IMG/VR virus record: IMGVR_UViG_3300017605_000525
Coordinates: 1 to 33,719 of that record
DNA length: 33,719 nt
Source of the DNA: a virus
Reading direction: 5' to 3' (one strand)
Shown: positions 13,335 to 20,948 of the stretch, piece after piece
How the letters are laid out: the number at the start of each line of letters is the position of its first letter
How positions within the stretch are numbered: position 1 is the stretch's first letter
Program-made: the position numbers and the translations under genes
The notes under the pieces: generated by a model
Databases searched by the model: none
Told to the model about the DNA's origin: nothing
The model's input: the letters and a program-made list of their open reading frames with translations, nothing else

Positions 13335-14303
13335 ATGCCCGCACCCGCAACACGACCCGCAACGTCCACCGCCGCGGCGCCGCCGCCGAGGATGACGCTC
13401 GCCGCCATCCGCCGCGGCCGCATCGACAACCCGATGCGCACGCTGCTCTACGGCGTCGAAGGCATCGGCAAAACGACATTCGGCGCGAACGCACCGAACC
13501 CGATCTTCATCGGCGCGGAAGACGGCGCCGGCACGCTCGACCTTGCGCGCTTCCCGCAGCCGCACGCTTGGGGCGACGTGCGCGAGGCGATCCGCACGCT
13601 CACGAACGAGGCGCACGGATACGAGTCGCTTGTGCTCGACACGCTCGACTGGGCGGAACCCCTGCTCTGGAGGTTCATCTGCGACCGCGACAAGATGGAG
13701 AACATCGAAAAGTACGGCTACGGGAAAGGCTACGTGGCCGCGCTCGACGAGTGGCGCGTCATGATCGCCGACCTCGAGCGGCTCCGCGCCGCGCGCAGGA
13801 TGCAGATCGTCCTGCTCGCACACTCGTGGATCAAGCCCTTCAAGAACCCCGAGGGCGACGACTTCGACCGCTACGAGATGAAGATCAACAACAAGGCGGC
13901 GGGGCTGCTCAAAGAGTGGTGCGACGTCGTCCTCTTCGCCAACCACGAGACGTTCGCCGTCAAGGCTGAGAACAAGCGCGTGAAGGGTGTGTCGACCGGC
14001 GCGCGGGTCTGCTACACGACGCGCACCGCGGCCTACGACGCGAAGAACCGATTCAGCCTGCCGGAGCAGTTCCCGCTCGACTGGGATGAGTACGCCGCGG
14101 CGATCGCCGCGGGCCAGCCTTCGGACCCGCTCGCGCTCGCGGAAGAGATCAAGCGCAAGGCCGCTGAGCTGGGCGGCGAGATCGAGCAGAAGGCAATCGC
14201 GATGCTCGGGCAGCACCTCGGGGACGCCCAGATGCTCGCCCGCATGAACAACAAGCTGAACGCGCGCCTCGCCGAGCGAGCTGCCGCGGCCGAGGTGGCG
14301 TGA
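13335..14303 (+). CDS. RecA-fold ATPase, Sak4-like recombinase
   Basis: The protein has 322 residues. The Walker A motif 'GVEGIGKTT' (Lys46) and a Walker B at 'ESLVLDTLDW' (Asp102) frame an AAA_24/Rad51-like core with 'MQIVLLAHSWIKP' further on. This is the layout of phage Sak4 single-strand-annealing or strand-exchange ATPases. A Pro/Ala-rich 20-residue leader precedes it, and the C-terminus is a helical Ala/Glu/Lys region. It lies between the Cas4-like nuclease and an SSB-like protein, a typical phage recombination module. It could instead be a related ATPase with a packaging or replication role. Confidence 0.75.
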   Translation: MPAPATRPATSTAAAPPPRMTLAAIRRGRIDNPMRTLLYGVEGIGKTTFGANAPNPIFIGAEDGAGTLDLARFPQPHAWGDVREAIRTLTNEAHGYESLVLDTLDWAEPLLWRFICDRDKMENIEKYGYGKGYVAALDEWRVMIADLERLRAARRMQIVLLAHSWIKPFKNPEGDDFDRYEMKINNKAAGLLKEWCDVVLFANHETFAVKAENKRVKGVSTGARVCYTTRTAAYDAKNRFSLPEQFPLDWDEYAAAIAAGQPSDPLALAEEIKRKAAELGGEIEQKAIAMLGQHLGDAQMLARMNNKLNARLAERAAAAEVA

Positions 14304-14833
14304 TGTTCCCCCTCGGCACACAACGGGTCCGTCCGATCGACTGCGCCCTCGGCATGACGAGCACGAACAAGGAGCAGATCGGCGTCATGTTCGAACTGCT
14401 GGAGGATTCCAGCCAAAGGATCACCTGGTACGGCTACTTCACCGACGCGACGTTCGAACGGACGATCGAATCGCTTCGGCACCTGGGCTGGCAAGGGACG
14501 GAGATCGCCGACTTCCACCGCGGCCTGCCCGCAGGCGCCGATCGCGAGGTCGACATCGTCGTCGAGGACGAGCCCGACAACCAGGGCGAGGTTCGACGGA
14601 AGGTTCGCTGGATCAACAGCATCGGGGGCGGCGTCGCGGTCAAGACCGTCCTCGACGATCAACAGGTCCGCGCGTTCTCGGCGCGGATGAAGGCGCGGGT
14701 CGCTGGGCTCCAGGCGAAAGCCGGCGCAGCGCCGGCGCCGCGGACCCCAGCGCCGGCTGCGGTCGGTGCAGCTGCACGCGGGCCCGAGCGGACGATCGAT
14801 CCCAGCGTTGACGACGACGACATCCCGTTCTGA
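14303..14833 (+). CDS. Single-stranded DNA-binding-like protein
   Basis: The 176-residue protein starts at ATG 14303 on the previous stop (TGATG). The N-terminal about 120 residues show a beta-rich fold ('ITWYGYFTDATFERTIESLR', then 'REVDIVVEDEPDNQGEVRRK'). A Pro/Ala-rich linker and the acidic tail 'DPSVDDDDIPF' follow, ending in the classic SSB C-terminal motif (Asp-rich then I-P-F) that recruits replication and repair enzymes. It is adjacent to the Sak4-like ATPase and may be a DUF2815/DUF669-type phage SSB. Confidence 0.75.
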   Translation: MFPLGTQRVRPIDCALGMTSTNKEQIGVMFELLEDSSQRITWYGYFTDATFERTIESLRHLGWQGTEIADFHRGLPAGADREVDIVVEDEPDNQGEVRRKVRWINSIGGGVAVKTVLDDQQVRAFSARMKARVAGLQAKAGAAPAPRTPAPAAVGAAARGPERTIDPSVDDDDIPF

Positions 14834-15015
14834 TGGCCAAGAAGGACGACGCCCTCCGCGCCCGTTGCCGGTTCTGCCTGGAGCCGGTGACGGCGCGGAA
14901 GGTCGACGACGAATGGAAGCTGTTCGACGAAAACGGAGAACATGGATGCAAGCAACAGCCCGAAGCTACCCAGGCGAGCGAGACGACCTCGTCTGTCCCG
15001 ACTGCGGCACGTTGA
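14833..15015 (+). CDS. Small zinc-binding protein
   Basis: A 60-residue protein starts one base before the end of the SSB stop (TGATG). 'CRFCLEPVTARKVDDEWKLF' with a later 'HGC' gives a potential CxxC...HxC zinc knuckle. The C-terminal 23 residues overlap the next gene in another frame. The function is unknown; it is one of several small Cys-rich proteins in this block. Confidence 0.5.
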   Translation: MAKKDDALRARCRFCLEPVTARKVDDEWKLFDENGEHGCKQQPEATQASETTSSVPTAAR

Positions 15016-15428
15016 TGATTCTGCGCCCATCACGGTACGGGCTCTTCTACGGCTGCCGCGCGTTCCCCGACTGCAAGGGGACGCACGGCGCGCACCCGAA
15101 CGGCGCGCCCCTAGGCGTGCCGGCCAACAAAGCGACGAAGGACGCGCGGATACGCGCGCACGCCGCGTTCGACGCGATCTGGAAGCCCGGGAGCGAGAAG
15201 GGGAGGAAGCGCCGCCGCGGCATGACCTACCGCTGGCTCGCGAGCCGGATGGGCTTCAAGGAAGTCCACATGGGAGAGATGACGATCGCCGAGTGCGAGC
15301 GAGTGATCCAGCTCTGCGCCGGCGTCACCTGGAACGACGAGCACGGCCCGATGGTGCCTGGGCCGTCATCGGAAGCCCTACTCGACGGCATCGAAGTGGA
15401 CTGGGATCCGTCGGAGGGTCGGCCGTGA
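14946..15428 (+). CDS. Topoisomerase-type zinc-finger protein
   Basis: The 160-residue protein has a zinc finger 'CPDCGTLMILRPSRYG', then 'YGCRAFPDCKGTHG', the C4 finger of the type IA topoisomerase C-terminal domain. The rest ('RKRRRGMTYRWLASRMGF', 'AECERVIQLC') matches the zinc-finger plus DUF3268-like small proteins of phages. There is no topoisomerase catalytic domain. The start ATG 14946 lies inside the previous gene. The DNA-binding role is inferred from the finger. Confidence 0.7.
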   Translation: MQATARSYPGERDDLVCPDCGTLMILRPSRYGLFYGCRAFPDCKGTHGAHPNGAPLGVPANKATKDARIRAHAAFDAIWKPGSEKGRKRRRGMTYRWLASRMGFKEVHMGEMTIAECERVIQLCAGVTWNDEHGPMVPGPSSEALLDGIEVDWDPSEGRP

Positions 15429-15661
15429 GCGAGACCATCACGATCAAGAGGAACATCTACGACGCTGCGGTCGACGTAACGGTTTACGAGGCTAAATGCG
15501 CGGACTGCGATGGCATCCTCGCTTTCAGCGTCATCGCAGATCGCGACAACGACCTAACGATCGAAGCGGAACCCTGTCCCCGATGCATCAAGGCCGCCGT
15601 CGACGCGGCCAAAGCGGAAGCAGCGAAAGAACGCTCCGAGACGATTGAGGGCGCGTCATGA
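15425..15661 (+). CDS. Small zinc-ribbon protein
   Basis: A 78-residue protein starts at GTG 15425, overlapping the previous stop (GTGA), and itself overlaps the ParB-like start by four bases (ATGA). 'CADCDGILAFSV' and 'CPRCIKAAVDAAKAE' provide two CxxC knuckles. No family is named. Confidence 0.6.
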   Translation: MSETITIKRNIYDAAVDVTVYEAKCADCDGILAFSVIADRDNDLTIEAEPCPRCIKAAVDAAKAEAAKERSETIEGAS

Positions 15662-17271
15662 GCGCCGCCCCCACGTTCAAGCTGCTCGCGCTGATCTCCA
15701 TCGCAGAGAGCAAGAGCAACCCGCGATCGCACTTCGACAAGGACAAGCTCGACGAGCTGGCGGAGTCGATCAAGATCAACGGCGTCCTCGAACCGATCCT
15801 CGTGCGCACGAAGGGCGACGAGGGGTACGAGCTCGTCTGCGGTCACCGTCGCTTCCGCGCCGCCAAGCTCGCGGAGGTCCGGGTGATCCCGGCCATGATC
15901 CACGAGCTGAACGACACGCAGGTTCTGGAGACGCAGCTCGAAGAGAACACGAAGCGGGGCGACCTTCACCCGCTCGAAGAGGCCGCGGGCTACCAGGCGC
16001 TCCTCGCCAAGAAGCACGGCTACAACGTCGCCCGGATCGCGGAACGCACCGGCAAATCGGTGAAGTACATCTACGACCGGATCAAGCTGCTCGAGCTCAC
16101 GAAAGAGGCGCAGCAGCTGTTCCTCGACGACCGGATCACCGCGGGGCACGCGATCCTCCTGGCGCGCTTGTCGCAGAAGGATCAGGAGCGGGCGATCGGG
16201 AAGCCGCAGGAATACGGCGCGTTCCACTCGGGCGGTCTGTTCACGACCGAGAACCGGCTCTTTGATCCCGAGGGCGAGGACGAAGACGGCGGCGACCGAT
16301 TCAAGGCGCGCAGCGTCCGGGAGCTCGAGGCTTGGATCGCCAAGAATGTCCGCTTCGAGCGGAAGCTGATCGAACCGATCCTCTTCCCCGAGACCGCCGA
16401 GCGCGTCCACGCCGCCACGGAGACCAAGACCAAGGTCATTCCCATTACCCACGACCACCACGTCCACCCCGACGCGAAGGCGGAAGGCGAGCGGACCTAC
16501 GGCCCGATGTCGTGGCGGCGCGCCGACGGTATCCGCGATTCGAGGAAGTGCGAGCACTCCATCCTGGGCGTCGTCGTCGTGGGCTTCGACCGCGGCGAGG
16601 CGTTCGACGTCTGCATCGCCCGCGACAAGTGCAAGGTCCACTTCTCGAAGGAGATCGCGGAGCGGACGCGGGTCGCGAAGCACAAGAAGACGGGCAGCGG
16701 GAAGCAGGCGAAACCAGCCGGCAAGCCGAGCTGGCAGATCGAGGAGGAGAAGCGAAAGGCGAAGGCGGCGGCGTGGGAAAAGGTCGTGCCCGCTGTCCTT
16801 GAGGCCTTCGCGGAGGCGGTCAAGAAGGCGCCGACCAAGGCGACCGGACTTCTGGCGAAGATCATCCTCGACCGGATCTACGTTAATCGTGGCACGAAGG
16901 CCGCAAACGCACTGATTCCGCTCGGGACATCCGCCGAGGACTTCGTCCGGCACGCTGCCCTAGCAATCCTGGCGGACAAGCTCTGCGATTCATGGAACGC
17001 GCACGAAACGGCTGGCAAGCTCGGGAAGGCTTTCGGGATCGACGTCCCGGCGATCATCAAGGCCGCCACGCCGAAGGCCGAGAAGCCGAAGAAGGGGAAG
17101 AGCGTCCGTGCCGGCGTCTGTCGCGAGTGCGGCTGCACCGACGACAACTGCGAACAGTGCATCGAGGCAACCGGCGAGCCGTGCACATGGGTCGAAGACG
17201 ATCTGTGCTCGGCGTGCGCCCCCGCGAAAGTGCCGGCGCCGGCGAAGATCAAGAAGCGGAAGGCCTCATGA
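15658..17271 (+). CDS. ParB/Spo0J-like nuclease-domain protein with C-terminal zinc cluster
   Basis: The 537-residue protein has an N-terminal ParB domain (about 10-100): 'IAESKSNPRSHFDKDKLDEL', 'INGVLEPILV', 'CGHRRFRAAK', then 'ENTKRGDLHPLEEAAGY' and a following KorB-type HTH ('VARIAERTGKSVKYIYDRI'). A lysine-rich middle and a helical region lead to a Cys-rich C-terminus ('CRECGCTDDNCEQC', then 'PCTW' and 'CSAC'), a zinc module often appended to phage ParB proteins. ParB domains bind DNA and hydrolyse CTP in partition proteins; in phages they are mostly of unknown role. A ParA partner is absent, so plasmid-style partition is not supported. Confidence 0.85.
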   Translation: MSAAPTFKLLALISIAESKSNPRSHFDKDKLDELAESIKINGVLEPILVRTKGDEGYELVCGHRRFRAAKLAEVRVIPAMIHELNDTQVLETQLEENTKRGDLHPLEEAAGYQALLAKKHGYNVARIAERTGKSVKYIYDRIKLLELTKEAQQLFLDDRITAGHAILLARLSQKDQERAIGKPQEYGAFHSGGLFTTENRLFDPEGEDEDGGDRFKARSVRELEAWIAKNVRFERKLIEPILFPETAERVHAATETKTKVIPITHDHHVHPDAKAEGERTYGPMSWRRADGIRDSRKCEHSILGVVVVGFDRGEAFDVCIARDKCKVHFSKEIAERTRVAKHKKTGSGKQAKPAGKPSWQIEEEKRKAKAAAWEKVVPAVLEAFAEAVKKAPTKATGLLAKIILDRIYVNRGTKAANALIPLGTSAEDFVRHAALAILADKLCDSWNAHETAGKLGKAFGIDVPAIIKAATPKAEKPKKGKSVRAGVCRECGCTDDNCEQCIEATGEPCTWVEDDLCSACAPAKVPAPAKIKKRKAS

Positions 17272-17729
17272 GCCCGATGGTCAACAGCATCAACATCACC
17301 GAGGCCTGCGCGCGGGCTCTGATCGTCATCGCGTCCAGCCCGGCGCAGCTGTCCGACTTCGACGCCCGGGTGCCGCGGACGCTTGCCAAGAATGGACTAG
17401 CCGAGATCGACCTGGACGCCGGAAAGGTCCGAATCTCCACCAAAGGCCTCGCGGCGCTCAAGGCAATAAACGCCAAGGGCGGCGGTGAGACGAAGGCGCC
17501 GAGGTCGTATAAAAATACTACCCCGCGTCAGGCGACTGCGCGTTCTTCGACCTCAAATGAGGCGAAGAAACCGGCAGTGAAGCGCACGAAGAGAGAGTCG
17601 CCCCCCCCCACCGGAGTAGTGGACTTCGACGCGCTCCGGCGCGCGCTGCGCACGCAGTTCGAATCGGATCTGGCCTCGATCGACCGCACGGAGGCGATTC
17701 ACCTGGCGATCGCGCCGGAGGGGGCATGA
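17268..17729 (+). CDS. Hypothetical protein with C8 homopolymer tract
   Basis: The 153-residue protein begins MSPMVNSINITEACAR and overlaps the ParB-like stop (ATGA). A first alpha/beta part (about 1-70) resembles a winged helix ('NGLAEIDLDAGKVRISTKG'). A Ser/Thr/Lys/Pro-rich linker follows, encoded in part by eight consecutive C at 17601-17608, then a helical tail. The lower GC near 17510-17520 (TATAAAAATACTAC) stands out against the surrounding DNA. Function unknown. Confidence 0.55.
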   Translation: MSPMVNSINITEACARALIVIASSPAQLSDFDARVPRTLAKNGLAEIDLDAGKVRISTKGLAALKAINAKGGGETKAPRSYKNTTPRQATARSSTSNEAKKPAVKRTKRESPPPTGVVDFDALRRALRTQFESDLASIDRTEAIHLAIAPEGA

Positions 17730-17732
17730 CGC

Positions 17733-18521
17733 ATGGGCGGACCAGGTAGCGGCCGACGGAAGGCCATCACGGAAGGAACAGCCATGACCGGAACCGAGAT
17801 CGCAACTCTAGATCCGCCGCGCATTCGAACGATCGCGGCCACGACTCCAGACGAGATGGTGCACACGCAAGCGCAGCTGGTCGCCTGGTGCGATCAGAAG
17901 CTCGCGGAGATCTCCGACGACAAGCTGGAGTTCGGTTGCATGGAGGACGCCGCAGCCAAGCACGGGTTCGATGTGGGCGGCATCAGACGTCGCCTCGGCA
18001 AGCTGAAAGCCAAGCGGGAGTTCTACGAGAAGGTACGGGAGGCCGTGCAGGCCGGATACGTCATCGTGCCGAACTTCCCCATCAACGTCTTCGCGATCCG
18101 CACGACGAAGAGCGAGCCGCAATCCAACCCGCAGGAGAGCACCCACAAATACCACCTGGATGACATGGGCCAAGCCGCGACGCTCTCGCCTGCGGGCGAA
18201 GGGAAGAACGTGAACCCATGGCCGGAGACCGCCACATACGAAACCAGCCTCGTGCGTGACGGCAAGCCGGTCGACGGCTTCCGCCGGGAGGTCCTCGCCT
18301 TCAAGGACGTCGCGTTCCCGGTCGCGATCGTCAAACCCCAGATCATCGAGGCGACGGGGGAGGCACTGAAGAAGCTGATCTTCGATGAGGTCGGGATCGT
18401 TCGTAATTCGGCGCAGGGCGATCCGATCATCATCGGTCGCATCCGCGAACGGGGCGTGCGCAGCGGCGGCAAGGAAGTCTCGTTCTTCATCGCCTGGTGG
18501 CTCGACCTGGATACGCTGTGA
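17733..18521 (+). CDS. Phage protein of unknown function with GGPGSGRR leader
   Basis: The 262-residue protein begins MGGPGSGRRKAITEG. This Gly-rich basic leader recurs at the N-termini of unrelated phage DNA-handling proteins. A second ATG at 17784 (MTGTEIATLDP) has its own AAGGAA site and could be the real start. The body contains a helical DNA-binding-like segment ('MEDAAAKHGFDVGGIRRRLG') and a beta-rich second half. No catalytic motif is seen. It is followed by a coupled 79-residue gene (GTG 18518). Confidence 0.55.
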   Translation: MGGPGSGRRKAITEGTAMTGTEIATLDPPRIRTIAATTPDEMVHTQAQLVAWCDQKLAEISDDKLEFGCMEDAAAKHGFDVGGIRRRLGKLKAKREFYEKVREAVQAGYVIVPNFPINVFAIRTTKSEPQSNPQESTHKYHLDDMGQAATLSPAGEGKNVNPWPETATYETSLVRDGKPVDGFRREVLAFKDVAFPVAIVKPQIIEATGEALKKLIFDEVGIVRNSAQGDPIIIGRIRERGVRSGGKEVSFFIAWWLDLDTL

Positions 18522-18757
18522 AAGCCCGCATCCTGTCCGCCAAGACCGCCGCCGAACTCGAAGCCTTGGTCGACAAGTTCGGCGGTGAGGCGATCACCAC
18601 CAAGCACGTCGGCTACGCGATCGACCCCCAGGGCCGGCACCACGCACTCCTGCTCTTCACGCCCGGCGCCGATCGCCGCGACGACGTCACGCCAGCGGCC
18701 TCGAAGTTCATCGCAGACGCTCTCGAATCCGGAACCCCCGGTCACAAGGAGGATTGA
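18518..18757 (+). CDS. Small hypothetical protein
   Basis: A 79-residue protein with GTG 18518 overlapping the previous stop. 'KTAAELEALVDKFGGEAITT' then 'YAIDPQGRHHALLLFTPG' suggests a small alpha/beta fold. It ends on the start of the next gene. No family is recognised. Confidence 0.55.
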   Translation: MKARILSAKTAAELEALVDKFGGEAITTKHVGYAIDPQGRHHALLLFTPGADRRDDVTPAASKFIADALESGTPGHKED

Positions 18758-19077
18758 TGGCACGTAAGACAGGCGGTACACAGCAAGAGCTTCCCGGCGT
18801 ACTCCCCGAGGTCGTGAAGATCCCGTCGCTGACTCGCGCGGCGAAGCAGCTGAAGACCGCGCGCGAGGAGTACCAGAAGGCCGGCATGGACGCGCGCGAC
18901 GCCGGAGACCGCGTGCGGACGCTGATGCACGAGCACAAGGACAAGCTCGTGGACAACACCTACAGGATCCCCGGGATGACGGTGAAGCTCAAGCCGGGCA
19001 AGGAAACGATCGCGATCACGATGGGAGCCGACGAAGCGGAGGAGCCCGTCGAAGGCGACACCACGGCCGAGCTGTGA
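18757..19077 (+). CDS. Small helical protein
   Basis: A 106-residue protein follows AAGGAGG (18746-18752) at good spacing, with its ATG on the previous stop (TGATG). A coiled helical centre ('RAAKQLKTAREEYQKAGMDA') and a short beta segment end in an acidic tail. The pattern resembles phage helper proteins found near replicative ATPases; no family is recognised. Confidence 0.55.
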   Translation: MARKTGGTQQELPGVLPEVVKIPSLTRAAKQLKTAREEYQKAGMDARDAGDRVRTLMHEHKDKLVDNTYRIPGMTVKLKPGKETIAITMGADEAEEPVEGDTTAEL

Positions 19078-19280
19078 CCGCTTCCTCGATCGAGAGCGTG
19101 ATCAAGCGAGCGGAGGTCGCGGTGACGATCCCAGACCTTCGCCGCTGCCTCCTCGACGCCCTGCTGATCGTGGCGCAGCAGAACGCCGAGATCAACGACC
19201 TCCGCACCCGCAAGCCGGCCATCGCCGGGGCCCTTCAAACGTTCCAGACCAAACACAAGGACCGAAGCGCTCGGAGATAG
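19074..19280 (+). CDS. Small helical protein upstream of the replicative ATPase
   Basis: A 68-residue protein starts at GTG 19074 (GTGA overlap). It is mostly amphipathic helix ('PDLRRCLLDALLIVAQQNAE') and basic at the end. It stands six bases before the replicative ATPase gene. No function is assigned. Confidence 0.5.
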   Translation: MTASSIESVIKRAEVAVTIPDLRRCLLDALLIVAQQNAEINDLRTRKPAIAGALQTFQTKHKDRSARR

Positions 19281-19286
19281 GCCGTA

Positions 19287-20750
19287 GTGCAAGACCTCCC
19301 CCGGAACCTGGACGCTGAGAGAGCCCTCCTCAGCGCGTTCGTATTGGATCGCGGGCAATACGAGCGGCTGCGCTCGAGGATCACCGTCGACGTCTTCACG
19401 CACGAGATGCACCTGCTTGTCGCCAAGACGCTCGACGTGCTCTACCGCACCGGATCCGATTTCGCCCCCGTCACCATCCTCTCCGAGATCGACCGCGACG
19501 ATGCGGCCTCGGCCAGGTTCCGCGGGAGCGGTGGCGTCAACCTCCTGGGCGAGCTCACGCATGCCGGCATCCCGTCGAAGGCGGCGCCGTCGTACCTCAA
19601 GCTCCTCGAGGAGTCCGCGCAGAAGCGCAGCATCCTCCGCGCCACGGAGGAGCTTGTCGGTCTCGCGAAGAACGGGGCGGATTCGGCCGACCTCGCCCGC
19701 GTCTTCCAGACCTACAGCCGGCGGATGGAGACGCTGCTCGCCACCGCGGAGGGGGTCCGCACGGTGGACGTGCTGGCCTCTCTTTCGGCCACACTCCCGC
19801 CCGTCCCATGGATCGCCGACGGCTGGCTCGGCGAGGGCGACCTCGTGATCTTCGGCGGCGAGTGGGCCAGCGGAAAGTCCCTGATCGCCCTCGACCTCGC
19901 GATCTCGGTGGCAACCGGGATCCATTGGATGGGCCGCATACCGATCGCCAAGACCGGCCCCGTGCTCTACGTCGACGAGGAGAACAACGCCCGCAACGTG
20001 ACACGCCGGCTCTCGCGCATGGTGCGCGGGCGCAACCTCGACCCCGACCTGGCAGGCTCGATCCAGCTCCGGTATCTATCGAAGAATCACCTGCGCCTGG
20101 ACGCGCCACGGGGCTTGAGCACGCTTCGAACCGAGATCGAGACCCACCGGCCCGTCCTTGTCGTGCTCGACTCCCTGATCCGCTTCCACGGCGCAGACGA
20201 GAACTCCAACACCGACATGGCGGCGCTCTTCGGCGAGGCGATCGTTCCCCTCGCCACCAAGTACAACGTCGCCTTCGTCGTCCTCGATCACATGCGCAAA
20301 CCCAGCAAGGAGGATGAGCGGTTTGACCAGGGTCACCGCGTCCGCGGAGCAGGGGACAAGGCTGGCGTCGGCGACGGTGTCTGGACCATCGAGGGCGACC
20401 GCGAAACCGACACGCGCACGCTCTCCTGCAGGAAGAACCGCTGGGAGGATTCGCTCCCTCCAGCCATGACCACGAAGTGGGTCACGAGCGAGGATGAATC
20501 GGCCGCTTGGGTCGAGTGCGCCGACGCCAAGATCCACGCCGACAACTCGATCATGGCCGTCCTCGGGGGCTTCGCCGGGGGGATGCTCGCCGGCGATTTG
20601 TACGACCACCTGGCGGCCAACGGGACCCCGAAAAGGAGCGCCATCCGGATGGTCAAGAAGCTCCTCCAGGGGGGGCAAATCGAGAGCCGAAAAGAGCGCG
20701 GCGGAAGGGTCCGCTACTGGGTGGGGACGCTCGTCGAAGGGAGCATATAG
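19287..20750 (+). CDS. Replicative ATPase: DnaB-N domain plus RepA-like AAA
   Basis: The 487-residue protein starts at GTG 19287. Residues about 5-110 match the DnaB helicase N-terminal domain ('NLDAERALLSAFVLDRGQYE'). A RecA/RepA-type ATPase follows, with Walker A 'GGEWASGKS' near 190-198, Walker B 'VLVVLDSLIRF' near 290 and a conserved 'VLDHMRKP' near 333. The C-terminal about 70 residues ('GGMLAGDLYDHLAANGTPKR', 'AIRMVKKLL') form a winged helix. Helicase loader or replicative helicase activity is the expected role. A dense repeat and hairpin region follows directly, so it may be the initiator acting on a nearby origin. Confidence 0.8.
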   Translation: MQDLPRNLDAERALLSAFVLDRGQYERLRSRITVDVFTHEMHLLVAKTLDVLYRTGSDFAPVTILSEIDRDDAASARFRGSGGVNLLGELTHAGIPSKAAPSYLKLLEESAQKRSILRATEELVGLAKNGADSADLARVFQTYSRRMETLLATAEGVRTVDVLASLSATLPPVPWIADGWLGEGDLVIFGGEWASGKSLIALDLAISVATGIHWMGRIPIAKTGPVLYVDEENNARNVTRRLSRMVRGRNLDPDLAGSIQLRYLSKNHLRLDAPRGLSTLRTEIETHRPVLVVLDSLIRFHGADENSNTDMAALFGEAIVPLATKYNVAFVVLDHMRKPSKEDERFDQGHRVRGAGDKAGVGDGVWTIEGDRETDTRTLSCRKNRWEDSLPPAMTTKWVTSEDESAAWVECADAKIHADNSIMAVLGGFAGGMLAGDLYDHLAANGTPKRSAIRMVKKLLQGGQIESRKERGGRVRYWVGTLVEGSI

Positions 20751-20948
20751 ATGATAGCGCGGTGCCAGTGGTGCCAAAGCGTGGTGCCAAATTCGGGTGG
20801 TGCCAAATACCCCCCCCTATCCCCTACGGGGATCACCCCCCCTGGCACCACCGGGGGTGGTGCCACTGGGGTGGTGCCAACCCTCCGGGGCCGTTGGCCC
20901 CGGGTTGTCACCACCCGGAACGGAGCGGAGGTGGCGCCGTGCTCGTGA
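20751..20948 (+). CDS. Possible small protein over the GGTGCCA repeats
   Basis: A 65-residue frame starts ATG 20751, eight bases after GGGAG, and ends at a TGA overlapping a GTG of the RusA gene. 'MIARCQWCQSVV' and Pro/Gly/Thr-rich repeats follow. Third positions are moderately GC-rich. The sequence may instead be a non-coding origin, since the repeat structure explains it equally well. Confidence 0.3.
   Translation: MIARCQWCQSVVPNSGGAKYPPLSPTGITPPGTTGGGATGVVPTLRGRWPRVVTTRNGAEVAPCS
20761..20879 (+). repeat. GGTGCCA repeat array, possible iterons
   Basis: Direct GGTGCCA copies stand at 20761-20767, 20770-20776, 20783-20789, 20799-20805, 20859-20865 and 20873-20879, with one inverted copy (TGGCACC) at 20843-20849. 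Two C tracts (eight at 20810-20817, seven at 20836-20842) lie between. The array follows the replicative ATPase gene immediately, the usual place for a phage or plasmid origin. Iteron function is inferred; a coding frame also spans it. Confidence 0.6.
20869..20916 (+). other. Long imperfect hairpin beside the GGTGCCA repeats
   Basis: The inner stem CCGGGGCC (20885-20892) / GGCCCCGG (20896-20903) has a three-base loop. An outer stem pairs 20869-20881 with 20904-20916 (12 of 13 bases, one mismatch), with three bases bulged on one side. It could be an origin cruciform or an RNA structure before the RusA gene. Confidence 0.6.

Noticed and set aside
15484-16953. A 489-residue minus-strand frame
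   Set aside because: It is an antisense shadow of the ParB-like gene, in which GC-rich codons suppress stops; it has no motif and no ribosome site.
15658-17271. A plasmid-type partition (ParAB) system
   Set aside because: There is no ParA-type ATPase in the window and no centromere-like repeat beside the gene.
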